64,000 nucleotides of DNA from assembly GCA_030248135.1 (NCBI GenBank), contig JASANC010005206.1:62001-126000 (forward strand), given 5' to 3'. Both the position numbers and the translations under genes were made by a program. Below, one piece after another: positions 12,301 through 22,951 of this stretch (its first letter is position 1; every line of letters starts with the position of its first letter). The notes below the pieces were generated by a model, which worked only from the letters and a program-made list of their open reading frames with translations, was not told the origin of the DNA and searched no databases. This stretch comes from Theristus sp. LFF4_11 (lineage: Eukaryota > Nematoda > Chromadorea > Monhysterida > Xyalidae).

Positions 12301-15300
12301 CGCGTCCATCATCTCTGAAGGTCGAAACAAGTGCGGCACCAAATCGTCCACACCAAAACACTCGCCAACTGCGGCGCAGAAGAATCAAACCACTGAAAAG
12401 ACGGCGAAACCAATCGTTGACGACCAGAAAAAGCCGGCACAACAGCCACCAGTAACGGTCGCCTGTGTCACGCAGATGAGCGAGCAACAACGAGCGATTG
12501 ACGCTGTAAATGATGCGATTCGTAAGTTGAAAAAAGATGAATGGAAAGTTTGGATTTTCATCATTTTAATACATTCTCATTTATCTCAACTTTGCCCCAG
12601 GCACGCGATCACCACGTGCAACAGTGAATGGCTGTCCAATTCAACCTGACGACGACGGCTATGCAACGTTGACGAGCGACACACCCGCGCTGCTCGTTCA
12701 ACATCTCCATGGTGACACTCTGAGCGAGCACCTGCTCCGTGGCATCCTTGAGTCTGCCTCGTTTGAGTACTGCGCAGCACGACGTCTACTGGTCGGCACG
12801 GCCCCAGAGCACCACCACCAACCGGCCGCCATGAGCGCGTCAACATCAACGTCCAGCCTTGAGTGGGACCAGATGTTGACGCAGACGCTGTTGAGCTCAG
12901 CAGCAAATGCGAACAGTGAAACGACAAAAGACACAAAGGAGCAGCCAGCGAGCTGTTCGTCCGGCGTGGGCTCCGCTGGCACACAGACGCTGCTGTCGCC
13001 ACGTTGCATCAGCTGTGACGATCTGCTGCTCGCTGAACGCTGGCATCGCACGCAACAGACGCTCGTCGCACCACTCGCCGACTGCCCCGTTGACGGACGC
13101 ACCATCAACGCACACCTCGTGGCGTCGTCAAGTCGTCTCAGGTGTGTGCCTGCTTTGAGATACTGCGTAGTGTGCTGTTTCTTGACTGTAAAACGTGCAA
13201 TCTGGCAGCTGAATCTGATTGGCTGCATCGAGCTGCTTGATTCAATTGGTAAGCTAAACTGGAAAGCTGCCGAGTCAGCTGGCTGCACGGTTTTGTGCGA
13301 GCGGTGCCGAGTGTGGCTCTGTTGCAGACGCAGCCTGTCCGAGAGCGTGCTGCAGAGTGGCGGGCACACGTACGCCTCGCGCGTCAGTCGTCTGTTGTAT
13401 CTGCTCGTGTGCGCCCGTGCCCGCCATCGGTGGCCGCTGCACCGCACGCAGACGCACGTCGATGCGAATCGTTCAATGAGCTCCTGTGAACTCACGGAGT
13501 ACGCACGCTCGATGTTGCAGTTCGCCGCTGGCTCGGTGGTTGGTCACTGATTTACGTTTGGATTTCACTCGTGTGTTTGACTCGAATCTCTACTTTGTTT
13601 CACTGAGTAACATTTGCTGTTACAATTGCTACTAAAAATGAGTGTTGTAAGACAGTAATTGTGAACACGCAAAATTCGCAGTTGCAACTCAAGCAATCAA
13701 CAAGCGCCACGCTCTTCTGCAGACCTCACAAAAGTCGGTCGATTCGACGACGACAAACGACGACGCCACTGCGAACGGTGGAGACACGGCCGCCACGAGC
13801 AGCAGCACCGACGAACTGAACGGCAGTCGTGAGGCGCTCTACGACCTGGTGCACGAGCACGAGCACACCTACAAGCTCTGTCAGCTGACGTCACCTTCCG
13901 ACAGTGCATCGTCGCAGCCGCATCAGTTGCCTCCGCCGACGGCCATTTCTGAATCCGAGGCAGACGAACGCAGTTTGCAGTTTGCGCCGGTGTCCAGCGA
14001 CGACGAGTCGAGCAGCACGAGCAACGAAGCACGCAGGCGCAGGGCTGCCACACCGAGGGTCAGTGCGGCATGGAGATGCCAACAATGCTGGTCATTTTGC
14101 TCTTTTTGATTGCGTAACAGTCAGTGCACTATTGTGGATTTATTCAAATCTGTCCGGACTAAAATGACGTCATTTGCTTTAAAAACGCCCGTTTGTCAAA
14201 GTACAGGCACTAAAATGTCAGTTTGGTGTGACTGATACGACATTCACCATTTGTTTACGGAAAGAAATCGGCTAAACGGAAAGTCTGGTTTGCTGTGAAC
14301 GTCAAGCGCATGTTTGGCGGTACATGACGTCATTTCAGTGGGACACGTTTAAAAAATAGGTCATATTAAAATACCACCAATCATGCATGTTTTTGATTGC
14401 TTGACAATGAGACGCTTTTTCAATATGAGTCGCATATTTTCCTGTCCGTGCGTGCCTGTGACACGTCAGTGTCCGATTTCATTGATTTCGAGGAATGTTA
14501 GGCAAATAAACTTACATTAGAGTGGCATTCTTTGTGTTTGTTTGCGCTATTGAAAAGCAAAAGTGCTCTACGTTGCTTGGCTTGATGTGGTAATTTAGCT
14601 TGATGCATTTTGGTTTTCGATATTTATTTCGGAGTTTTTGAGTTGAACTGAACTTTGCTACATTCGACTGCTGTTTCAGATGCGTCAAGTGAAACGCCAC
14701 ATGCAGCACAGTTTCACGTCCGATGATTCAGACGACGACGGCCAGCCGACCACTTGGATGAAACGGGCGTGGCGAAGACAGCTGAAAATTTCAAAACGAG
14801 GTTCATCAGTTTGCGAGAGATTTTTTTACAATAAGTCCTAGAGAAATAGTCCTTTCAGTTTTCGTCAAAACTCATTTTAACTCAAAACTCGATTGGTTGC
14901 AGAATGGTATTCATTGTCTGTTAGTCAATCTCTTGACTTTTTTAATCTGGCCAAATCCACCCTGTTACATCTCAACATGGGATTGATTTATTTTTTTAAG
15001 CGGCATCATTCATGAAGCAGTATTTAGTGACGCGTAGCATCATGAATGAATGCGGCTTCAGTGAGCACGTCTCACCGTGCGTCCATTTTCAGCGGTCCAC
15101 AGCGACCACCGGCGTGCGCTCGTGCGCTACAGTCCCCCGCGCGCGTCCATCCTCCGTCGTGATCTGTACCACCATTTTGGTGAACGTGAACGCAAAGCGA
15201 TGGCGTTGTTTGACTTCCTGAACGAGCACGCCACCGATGTGAGCAGCAGCGGATGGACGAGTCCGGCGGACAGTCTTCTGATGCACTACGGGCAGCATCG

Positions 15301-15694
15301 GGCTTCGTCAAGGAAACAACAACGCCGCCCTAAACACGACTCAAAACAGTCGACAACACGCAGCAAACGACAGCAGAGGGCGGAGTCACGGGGCAAACTG
15401 CGCCAACTGAGCCGCAGCTGCAGTGATCTGTCCGTGAAACAGAATCGCCAGACGAACTCGGTCGGTCAGTTGGAGCGATTGTTGGACGACAGTTGTGTCT
15501 ACGAGAATCTGCCCTACCAAGAAGCTGCACTGAAACGCCGACGGCCACGGAGACGCGAGCGGAGTGTGGAGTCGGTGCGCTCGCATGACTCGTCCTTGTT
15601 CCTGTCGGACATTTGCGCTGCCACCGAGGCGAACGCTGCCAACCACGAACAAAGCTTCAGCTCGAGCTCCAGTCTCAGCATCCAGTCGACGTGA
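6373..15694 (+). CDS. Large coiled-coil, low-complexity protein, unrecognised
   Basis: I do not recognise this protein. Nineteen exons chain in consistent phase: 6373-6444, 6561-7045, 7136-7377, 7451-7608, 7787-7945, 9807-9968, 10483-10589, 10709-10913, 11012-11182, 11264-11353, 11468-11669, 11732-11884, 11963-12106, 12219-12521, 12601-13141, 13328 to about 13537, 13723-14058, 14680-14800 and 15093-15694, about 1,490 residues. The start is MSSILKLFNKSKKEHPVGG. Residues around 380-520 are heptad-rich and charged (LRSQVETERQLREAAEQRQQ; LKEEIRKLRLRLDEQ), indicating a coiled coil. Elsewhere Ser/Gln/Pro/Asp-rich tracts dominate, including a polyQ run at 11759-11790. The last exon has a denser, probably conserved block (RRALVRYSPPRASILRRD; ERERKAMALFDFL). 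No catalytic motif, signal peptide or membrane segment is visible. A junctional or cytoskeletal scaffold would fit, but that is inference. Two junctions are unsettled: after exon 7 and at the 3' end of exon 16. Confidence 0.75.
8170..8753. mobile_element. Foldback/Mutator-like element with minisatellite inverted ends (copy 1)
   Basis: A 584-bp element in an intron of the coiled-coil gene. The left arm (about 8181-8338) and right arm (about 8586-8742) are near-perfect inverted copies. Each outer part is seven tandem 14-15 bp units with core ATTCCGGCCCG, and the unit variants come in nearly the same order in both arms. Each inner part shares GAATTTTCGCCAGC and the bases that follow it. The perfect 9-bp direct repeat CTTTGTGTG flanks it at 8161-8169 and 8754-8762, as a target-site duplication would. 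Both ends begin GG reading inward. It has no coding capacity. Foldback and Mutator-type elements are the known classes with long inverted ends and 9-bp duplications. Confidence 0.85.
10207..10232. repeat. (TG)13 microsatellite
   Basis: An uninterrupted TG dinucleotide run inside an intron of the coiled-coil gene. No function is implied. Confidence 0.95.
14132..14363. mobile_element. MITE family A, copy 1
   Basis: A 232-bp element flanked by TA on both sides and closely matching 40102-40334. The ends form imperfect inverted repeats: AAATGACGTCAT preceded by a GTGTCC-like block occurs near the left end and, inverted, near the right end. The internal sequence is shared between copies with few differences. 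TA flanks and short inverted ends suggest a Tc1/mariner-type non-autonomous element. It sits in an intron of the coiled-coil gene. Each copy carries two ATGACGTCAT palindromes, which match the CRE/bZIP consensus. Confidence 0.75.
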
Positions 15695-16580
15695 CTAAAT
15701 GTGCTGCTTGTGCTACTGCCGTTGTTATCCGTGATCTCGTTTAAACTTTTGTTTTTATAACACTTCGTTTGTTTCAGAATTATTTTGTTGATTTTTTCAA
15801 CTTTTTTGCAGTGTTGTTTTTCTGTTTCTATGACAATGCAGAGATATCAAACGCAAATGTTTTGGTTGCTATTTTGATTTGTTGCAGTTGCGTATCATAC
15901 AAGCGTCATTTCTGTTTTGTGTTACCTCGAAATATTCCATTTGAGACAATCATCAAAACTAAAGTTGCTGAAAAACTGCCTTTTGCACCAATCAATAACC
16001 TGCATCATCACCTCCAATTTTGTTTCAGTTGAACTTTGTTTTTGTTCGTTATGCAATGCCACGTTTCAGATAATGCCTTTTTCATTTGTTGCACAGTTTG
16101 TCTAGTTTTAGAAAATTTTACTTGAAACCATTTTGGACATTCGTTTTTTGCTGTACAGAATCAATTTGTGTGTGAACACAGAAATTAGAAATAAAAAGCA
16201 TACAAAATTCATTTGAAAAACATAATAGTATTGCACCAAAGGAAATTTTGTAAATCAGACAGCTAAGAAGCCCTTTTGTGAAATTTTTGATTCCACATGC
16301 TAATTTTAGAATGACTGTTTCAGATCACTTGCGCGGGACCACAAAGTTTGAAAGCAGCAGCAATTGTTTATATTTGGCAATTCTGCGGAAGCGTTGTGTT
16401 CAAAATCATTGATGACCATGAAAACACTTTGAAAAGTAGCCACTGCCCCGAAAGGCGTAAAAAAATATTACAAAAATGTAAAGTGTAAACGAGCTTCCTC
16501 AAACAAAAAAATGTAAAACGAAACTGACGGTTACAAAAAACCTTGAGCGAGCGAATCGCATATACGTGATACAATGCGAG
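15695..16580. other. Convergent 3' intergenic interval
   Basis: Lies between the 3' ends of the plus-strand coiled-coil gene and the minus-strand LIM gene. It is AT-rich, with AATAAA at 16190-16195 that could serve as a polyadenylation signal for the plus-strand gene. No gene is seen. Confidence 0.6.
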
Positions 16581-17030
16581 TTAGAGCGCCCGGAGTTTAT
16601 CATCGAACGAATAGATCAGGCCAGAGTAGAGTCTGTAGAAGCATTCGTGGCAGTACGGCTTCTTCTGGTGTTCCTTGTACGTGCCACGGACGTTCAGCGC
16701 CTTCAGACAATACGAGCACACGAAACACGCCGGGTGGAACTTTTGTGCGGCACCGGAGTTGGGCGCCATCGCAGTGACCGTGGGGCCGGTGATGTTTAGG
16801 CCACAGGAGACGCACTGGTGGAGACCGCGAGGGGGCTCGCTGCCCTGAAAACGTGCGCGAAATTGTTGCGCGGTTAAATTTGTACATTTAAAACAATCGA
16901 TTCTTATTTAGCGCGTCTTTTTTTCAATTGAATTTACTTGGCTTGAGTAAGGCGAGCGATTTTTGATGTTCATTGGTGCAGCGTCCCGTTGCGTTGCGTC
17001 AGCGTTGCTTGTCGCTGCCGCGTCCGTCAT
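16581..17030 (-). CDS. Single-LIM protein, short form
   Basis: Two exons, 16938-17030 (start MTDAAATSNADATQ) and 16581-16844, join in phase 0 and give 118 residues. The second exon holds one complete LIM domain with eight zinc ligands: CVSC, 22 residues, HPAC, FVC, SYC, 18 residues, CHEC. The stretch CLKALNVRGTYKEHQKKPYC resembles the last LIM domain of paxillin-family proteins. LIM domains are protein-binding modules, in paxillin-like proteins acting at integrin adhesions. Having one LIM domain is unusual, since paxillins have four and zyxins three. The first exon has no acceptor consensus just upstream, so it looks like a true alternative first exon; the same LIM exon can also join the long form described next. 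Confidence 0.75.
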
Positions 17031-17753
17031 GTTTTTTTTGTAATTAGTGTATTGAATGTATTGAAAAACAGCGGAGTGTAGTGAAAAATTCAGAAAATAG
17101 CTGTGGTTTGTTTAAAAAGCATCAGCGGCAGAAATCCAGACGGCAACTGAAGCATTCGCCGCTTAGTGCTGCGTAATTTTCATGCGGTTGCGATGCAATA
17201 ACGCAGCGCGCACAAACAGCCACTGCTGCTGCTTTGTTAATCAGCTGGGCTTCAGACACACAACGCAGAAAAACAGTGTGCGTTTCAGGTTTAGTTGTGC
17301 TTGTTTGAATTGAAAAATATGACACGGCCTATATGTACGTACAATGTGGCCATACAGAGTAAAATACAAGCTGGCAACAGCACATACATTTTTCATCATT
17401 ATTTTGCGCGTGTCTACGCCCGTCTGGCTGAGCGGCACGCAGCATATGGACGTCATGTTTTTTGTATGCAGCTATAGAAAACGTTTCTATTGTGCTTTCT
17501 TGTGCATATTTGCAGCAAACAGGTTTACGTGTTCATTTCATGCTTTGCAGTGTGCCACTGTATGTGCATGTACACTCTCAAGAAACCTCCAAGACGACTT
17601 TTTTCGTTCTCTACGTCTCATTTCCATCTTTTCTCGAACGACACGCGCACGCGATTTAGACTTTTAACGTGCCTTGAATTAAAAATAAGCGCCTTTTGCG
17701 TGCCTAATAACAAGTTGAGAAGTGCGTTTCACACAAATGCCGCCGTAACTGAC

Positions 17754-19051
17754 CTCGATTTGAACGAGACGCGCGGACATGGGCGTTTGCGAGCGGGGCG
17801 TACGTGGCCGACGCAGACTGCTGCAACACGAGCGCGCAAAACAGACATGAATCATTGAAACGGCACATACAATGGATTTCAAGCACCGTGTCTTTCAACT
17901 AGACTTTCAACACCTTTTCCGGTGTGCTTTATAAAACTCGGTGTGAGTGAACAACGAAAAGAATCGCGACAATTATATCACGGGCCTTTAATACTTTGGC
18001 TTGTTGGTGGGTGGTCGAAATGAACGCATGAATTGCAAAATGTGACAGCGTGCATGCCCTACCCAGCGTTGCTCTCCGGTGGTGGCAGATTGACGCCGTA
18101 TTCTTGGCTAACACGCTCCACACTGCACTCACGATCCAGCGGTTGCGCTAAAACACAAAACAGTTTTTCCTCACGTTGTACAAATTGTGCAGAAAAACAT
18201 CAACAGCTGGAGAGCAGTCCCCGGGCTCGGTGGAGAAAAGCAACTTGTTTGTGTTGCTTTTGGCGCGGGATTTTCTTCTTCTATTTTTGGCAAGAGATGC
18301 AGTGACGTAAGCTCGAATCTCACTTGAGGTTTCAAAACTTTTCCGATGATGCCTGGATCTCTTTCCAAAAACAAAAGCAAACTTGATGACAACCATTTTT
18401 CATGGCGTCCAGACTTCTTTGCATCAAAATGTTCGGCAGAAAAACGCAAAAGCAGAGAAAGAAATTGAAAAAAACTGAAAAACGAACGTGGCTCTTTTGG
18501 TGGTGCAGCGTGTTGAAACGGCTGCTGCACTGCTTGCTCCGGTGGCTCAGCTTCTTGCAACGCCTTTTCGGGCACGCGCAGTTTGTACTCAACCTCCATC
18601 TAAATATTATTTTTGGGAAATCGGTTTAGGGTTTGCTGCGTTTGGCATTTGGGTCGCTAATTTTGAAATTGCAGAAGTGTGAGCGGGGTTTTTAATGAGA
18701 CAAACTGACTGGTCGCGGTTTCAGTTCCGGTTTGCGTTGGCGGCGCAAAATGTTTGCCGTTTGATTGACGTCTGTGACGAGCGCGTTCAGTGCATCCTCG
18801 ACAAAATCGTAGCCTGACAAAAAATATTGTTCATAATCACGATACAAAAAGATTTCAAATCACCAAAAAAACAAAACAAAAAACGAATGACTCAAACTTC
18901 GTTTTGGTGGCGGCGGGGGCGGTGGCGGTGGGGGAGGTGACGGCTCTCGAGGGGGAGGCGGCGGGGGAATGTACGTCTCCAGCTCAGGCCCCGGCGACAC
19001 GGACACTCGGCCACTGATGTCATACGCCAGGATCACTGAACGACGCGTGAC
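17754..19051 (-). CDS. Long-form upstream exons of the LIM gene, 5' end unresolved
   Basis: Minus-strand exons: 18898-19051 (polyproline, ending PPPPKR), 18710-18813, 18599 down to about 18487, 18063-18147 and 17754-17820. Phases match across 18898/18813 and 18710/18599, and across 18063/17820. The last exon ends in phase 0 (ARLVQIE), which fits the phase-0 LIM exon at 16844. Visible sequence includes PGPELETYIPPPPPPREP, then DFVEDALNALVTDV, which recalls an LD-type acidic amphipathic helix, then MEVEYKLRVPEKALQEAEPP and LPPPESNAG. An adhesion or actin-linked LIM adaptor is plausible. The link between about 18487 and 18147 is unresolved, with competing weak splice sites, and the initiator methionine was not found. 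Confidence 0.5.
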
Positions 19052-20876
19052 CTTGCATGGAAAAACACACTTAAACACACCACAAAACAATGATTCGCAA
19101 TATTTGGGATGAAGTTTAGTTCGCTCCGCTTATTTGCTGCTGCCTAAACTGAACCAAGGACGCAACCATCGCACCATTTTGTACAACGGAAAAAATTAGG
19201 CAATTTGGCGCATGATTTTCGTACGCATTGTACTGCGATTGTTGTGTTAACAATACGCGCGTATGGCAGTGCGTAAATTTTATTCGCTGGACAAAATTTT
19301 GAGTCACGCGGGGATTGCAGTGGTCTGCTGCCACTGTACATGCTTACTGGCTGACTAACATACCAAGACTGACAATGAAAACGTGAACAGAAGAAAGGCA
19401 CCCTCCGAGTGTCACTGCATCTCATCAAACATGATCAAAAGTGTACTGAGCAAGGATGAAAGTGTCACATGCACACAGACGCCTTGCGGTTCCAGTTTTC
19501 ATTTCGCTTACCGTTGTCATGGCTGGCACAGTGTGACTGACGCTGGCGGCTGTGCGTTTACGTTGTTGACAAGCTCAGCAGCTTGCAGTGATGTCGCTGA
19601 ATATTTGTGTCACGCTTTGATACGTTCTGTATAGCTACTGGTGTGGTGGTGAGGTTTTCAGATCTGCAAACAAAGAGGTACAGCAAGTATCAATCAACGA
19701 ATGAACATAAATTGTGAAAACATTAGACAGACATTTTGGTACCAGAAAAGTCAATGTCAGAGATGCTGCAAAGCCTGCGAATGCGAGTAAACCAACTGGA
19801 AGAAAAAGCACAGATAACAACAAAAGAACATATGTATTGTTGGCGTTGTCTAAGCCAGCTAGAAGACGAGCTTTCAGACGGGCGCAAGATTGAAGGAACA
19901 CAAAAAACGTAACTTGTTACGAGTTTTGCGTTGTTCAATGCGCAGAGATGCAGCTGTACAAAAAGCTCATTGCAGAGTGGCATAGCTGATCAGAGAAGTG
20001 TGCGCTGTGATTTCAGGCCAAAATGCGTTTATAACGCGTGTGCTTCCGCTGCCGAGCGCTACACTGACATACACACACACCGTTACAGCGTTGAAAACAG
20101 TTAGCCTGAGACCGCGACTTTGTGCTTTGTGCAATCGTAAAACAAACGCAGCACGAATTTTTCCACACGTCAACAAAAATATGTGAACAATTCATTCAGC
20201 TTCAAGCGTCTGAGCAGAACAGTGAGACCGAAAGTTTTTCGTGTCTGAGAACAGCTGCGCCGTTTTGAGAGCTACATGTACCAAACCAAGTTTCGGAACC
20301 CGAAAATTTTTGAATTGTCAGCACTCAGCAGATGCGTCAGGCATCTGAATAAGAAATAAACAAAGTTTCCGAGCAACAATTCAAAGCGCAGGATTACACA
20401 TTTTCAAAGAGCCGTGCCCAAGCGAGTGCTGTTTGGTGCGATTGGGGCCTGCATTTGCATATTGCACAGATGCACGAGGCTGGCTTATAAAGTCAAAACA
20501 GCTGCTCCGATATCAGCGCAAACCAGACCACGACTAAACCAGCAATGTGTTTTTGATTGCGTCTTTTTCTGGTTAGTTTCAGGAAAAAATTTTGCTGTTT
20601 GGTTGTGTGCGAATTGCGCAATATGAAGAATATGAATGTGCGCAGTGTATTTGAATTGAAAACGCCGCTGTGCGCGACGGAATAGAGAAAGTTGCAGCTG
20701 AATTGATTACACAAATTCCGTGTGAAACTTTTAATACGATTTGGTGGACTTAGACGCAATCCAAAACAAACAGTAAATTGCACTTTATACATTTCTATGC
20801 TTGAAACAAAAGCACGCATGATATGAAAATGAAAAAGTCCACTGGCACCGAAAATATTACAACACTATTGTTTTTT
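19052..20876. other. No gene recognised
   Basis: Upstream of the LIM gene's polyproline exon and downstream of the lipocalin stop. Probably contains the first exon(s) and promoter of the long LIM form, but I could not identify them. Open frames here are short and inconsistent with splicing. Confidence 0.5.
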
Positions 20877-22143
20877 TCATGAATCGAGATCAAAGTAATA
20901 CTCGTACGGGCACTTGGTCCAGTTTGCAAACGCAATCGTGTTGTATGCGCTGGTGAGCGGGTTGTTGAAGTTGTGTTTCTTCAAGAACTCCTGCAGCTCT
21001 GCCCTGTAGAGCGTGTCAAATTCGTGCGGATCACGTGCGAGCCCGATGATTGGATGCTTCAGCAGCTGTGTCAACAGAACGTACGAATACTGGCCGTCTG
21101 CGTTCACTGGACCCGTCTTCACAATGGAATCTAAAGGATTGAGTAAACATTCAACTGTTCAGAGATTACAGTGTCGGGTTCTTTTTTGCGAAGTTTCAAA
21201 AAAGTTCCAGTAAAACTCTCGACATCGATTTATCAACAAATGTGCCTCCACCCTGATTCAAACAAATCTAAATTCGAGAGGAGTGAAAAACAATTTCAGC
21301 TGACATGGACAATGGTCGGCCGGATGTCCGGTGTCAATGAGCAGCTGGCCAGCGTCTGGTCCAATCTTTGTGCCAAATCCCTCATTCATGTCGATTGTTG
21401 TGCCCGATCGATAGTAATCCCTCGTTGTAAACGTCGCTGTGTAATCGGCCGTTGACAGAAGTTTGTCTGAAGTTCTATCGTTACGTTGGTTTTGTATTAT
21501 TTTTTTTTCCAAAAAATGGATGCCCCACTTACAGTAAGAAACAACGCAGGTTTCTTGGTGAACACGCGGTGATGTGATGACCTACGATCGAGCGAACTTG
21601 AATTGTTTGTTTTTTAAAATAAAAGGAACTTGAAATAAATAACAAAGAAAATGAAAAAAATGCATAAATTGTACTTTAAACCAGCGCCCCATCAGTTTAT
21701 CGACGTCAACTTCGCCAACAGCAAAATACAAACTGTTATACGCCCGTTGAGCTAGCGCCTCGCCGCGAGAATTCGATAGAAACTGCAGTTTGAAACTTCA
21801 ATTTTACCAAAGTATTCCAACGTTGTTGATTAACGTAAGGATTGATTTTGCAACCTTCAGAGAGTTTGTGATTGAAGGTCGCCGTTCATACGGATTCAGT
21901 TGTGGGCGGCACATGTTGTCGAACAGCTGGAACACCTCGAGTGCGCTCACAGTCTGACCGGGCACAGGAATACCGAAGAAGGCACTGCCTGCATTGTTCG
22001 CTGAACCGGCGGCTGTTGACGCTGAAAGCAACAAATCATTTTCAGATTGAAAAAAGTAAAACCAACTAAAATCTGAAATTTTGCAGAAATCTACCCAGAA
22101 TTATCGCCACCAACGAAACCGTCGAATGAACAATGTCGAGCAT
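20877..22143 (-). CDS. Secreted lipocalin, nematode LPR-type
   Basis: Extracellular lipocalin; nematode LPR relatives act in shaping apical extracellular matrix. Six exons read in phase: 22095-22143, 21855-22021, 21675-21782, 21533-21581, 21305-21466 and 20877-21130, 262 residues. The N-terminus MLDIVHSTVSLVAIILASTA is a signal peptide. An N-terminal extension with FDNMCRPQLNPYERR precedes the barrel. The lipocalin hallmark is VDVDKLMGRWFK (Gly-x-Trp). Strands follow, with HQETCVVSYYK, ADYTATF, GPDAGQLLIDTGHPADHCPY and QYSYVLLTQ, then a C-terminal helix with RDPHEFDTLYRAELQEFL and NWTKCPYEYYFD. Paired cysteines suggest disulfides. No N-terminal anchor other than the signal peptide is seen. 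Confidence in the family is high; which LPR member it is cannot be told. Confidence 0.9.
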
Positions 22144-22951
22144 TTTAGTTTTTACTGAAAAACAAAAGAAGACACGCACAGAAGTTTGAGAAAGAGTAGA
22201 GATTGTTTTCCTAAAAGAAATCAATAAATCTGTAAAAAATGTATGTGAACACTGATATCAATCATAACAACAGCGATAACATGTCCTCATTTCACTCATT
22301 TTATAGTTGTGCAATGCGAGTTATTTACTGCACATGCAAAATATTGCAACCATGTGACATGATGCGTGCGCACAACATCATCCATGACGCGACTCAGGCG
22401 AGGTCACTGACCCACTGACTGACTGCTGACATTCTCAATTGGTTTTCATCCCGTTTTTGAATCTCGGATCAGAATTTCACTGTTTATACACACTCTCCAT
22501 TTGGCAAACTCCATTCTCATTCTCAATAATTTCCGTTTTTTAGTTGCGGTTACGTAAAAAAGCGGTTGCCACGTTCAAACGTGAGCTCGACGAGCAATGA
22601 ACAAGACGCAAATGGTGATGGCGTTATGGTGGTTAATGCAGGGGGTGGAAACGCAGACATGCACACTGCGTGACGTTTCAGAACCATGTTGACTGTGTCC
22701 TCTAAGCGCGAAAATCAAACTTACAGAAAGAGCAGCAAAGCAAGCAAAACCAAACAAACCAAAACAAAAAAAAGTCGAAGGCTGGTGGGCGGTGGCGTGG
22801 TGCTGCACCGCCGCAACCGACCCGGCGCTTTTTCAAACTTGCGGGTTTTAAAAACCTCTTTTCTTTCTTTTCCTCCAAACGTTTTTTGCATTTTTGGCAT
22901 GCAGAGGCAGACAGAAAAAGAACAGAAACAATAAGCAGCGTCGTGTCCGTG
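22144..22951. promoter_or_regulatory. Divergent upstream interval of lipocalin and PRIM2
   Basis: 808 bp separate the divergent start codons, so both promoters are probably here. No TATA box or other motif could be assigned with confidence. An in-frame ATG at 22886 precedes the chosen PRIM2 start; the extra residues do not look family-like. Confidence 0.4.

Noticed and set aside
17122..17325. Cys-containing frame (CARCVIASQ, GECFSCRLDFC) as an extra LIM domain
   Set aside because: The His and spacing required between zinc knuckles are missing, and no splice pair joins it in phase to the LIM exon.
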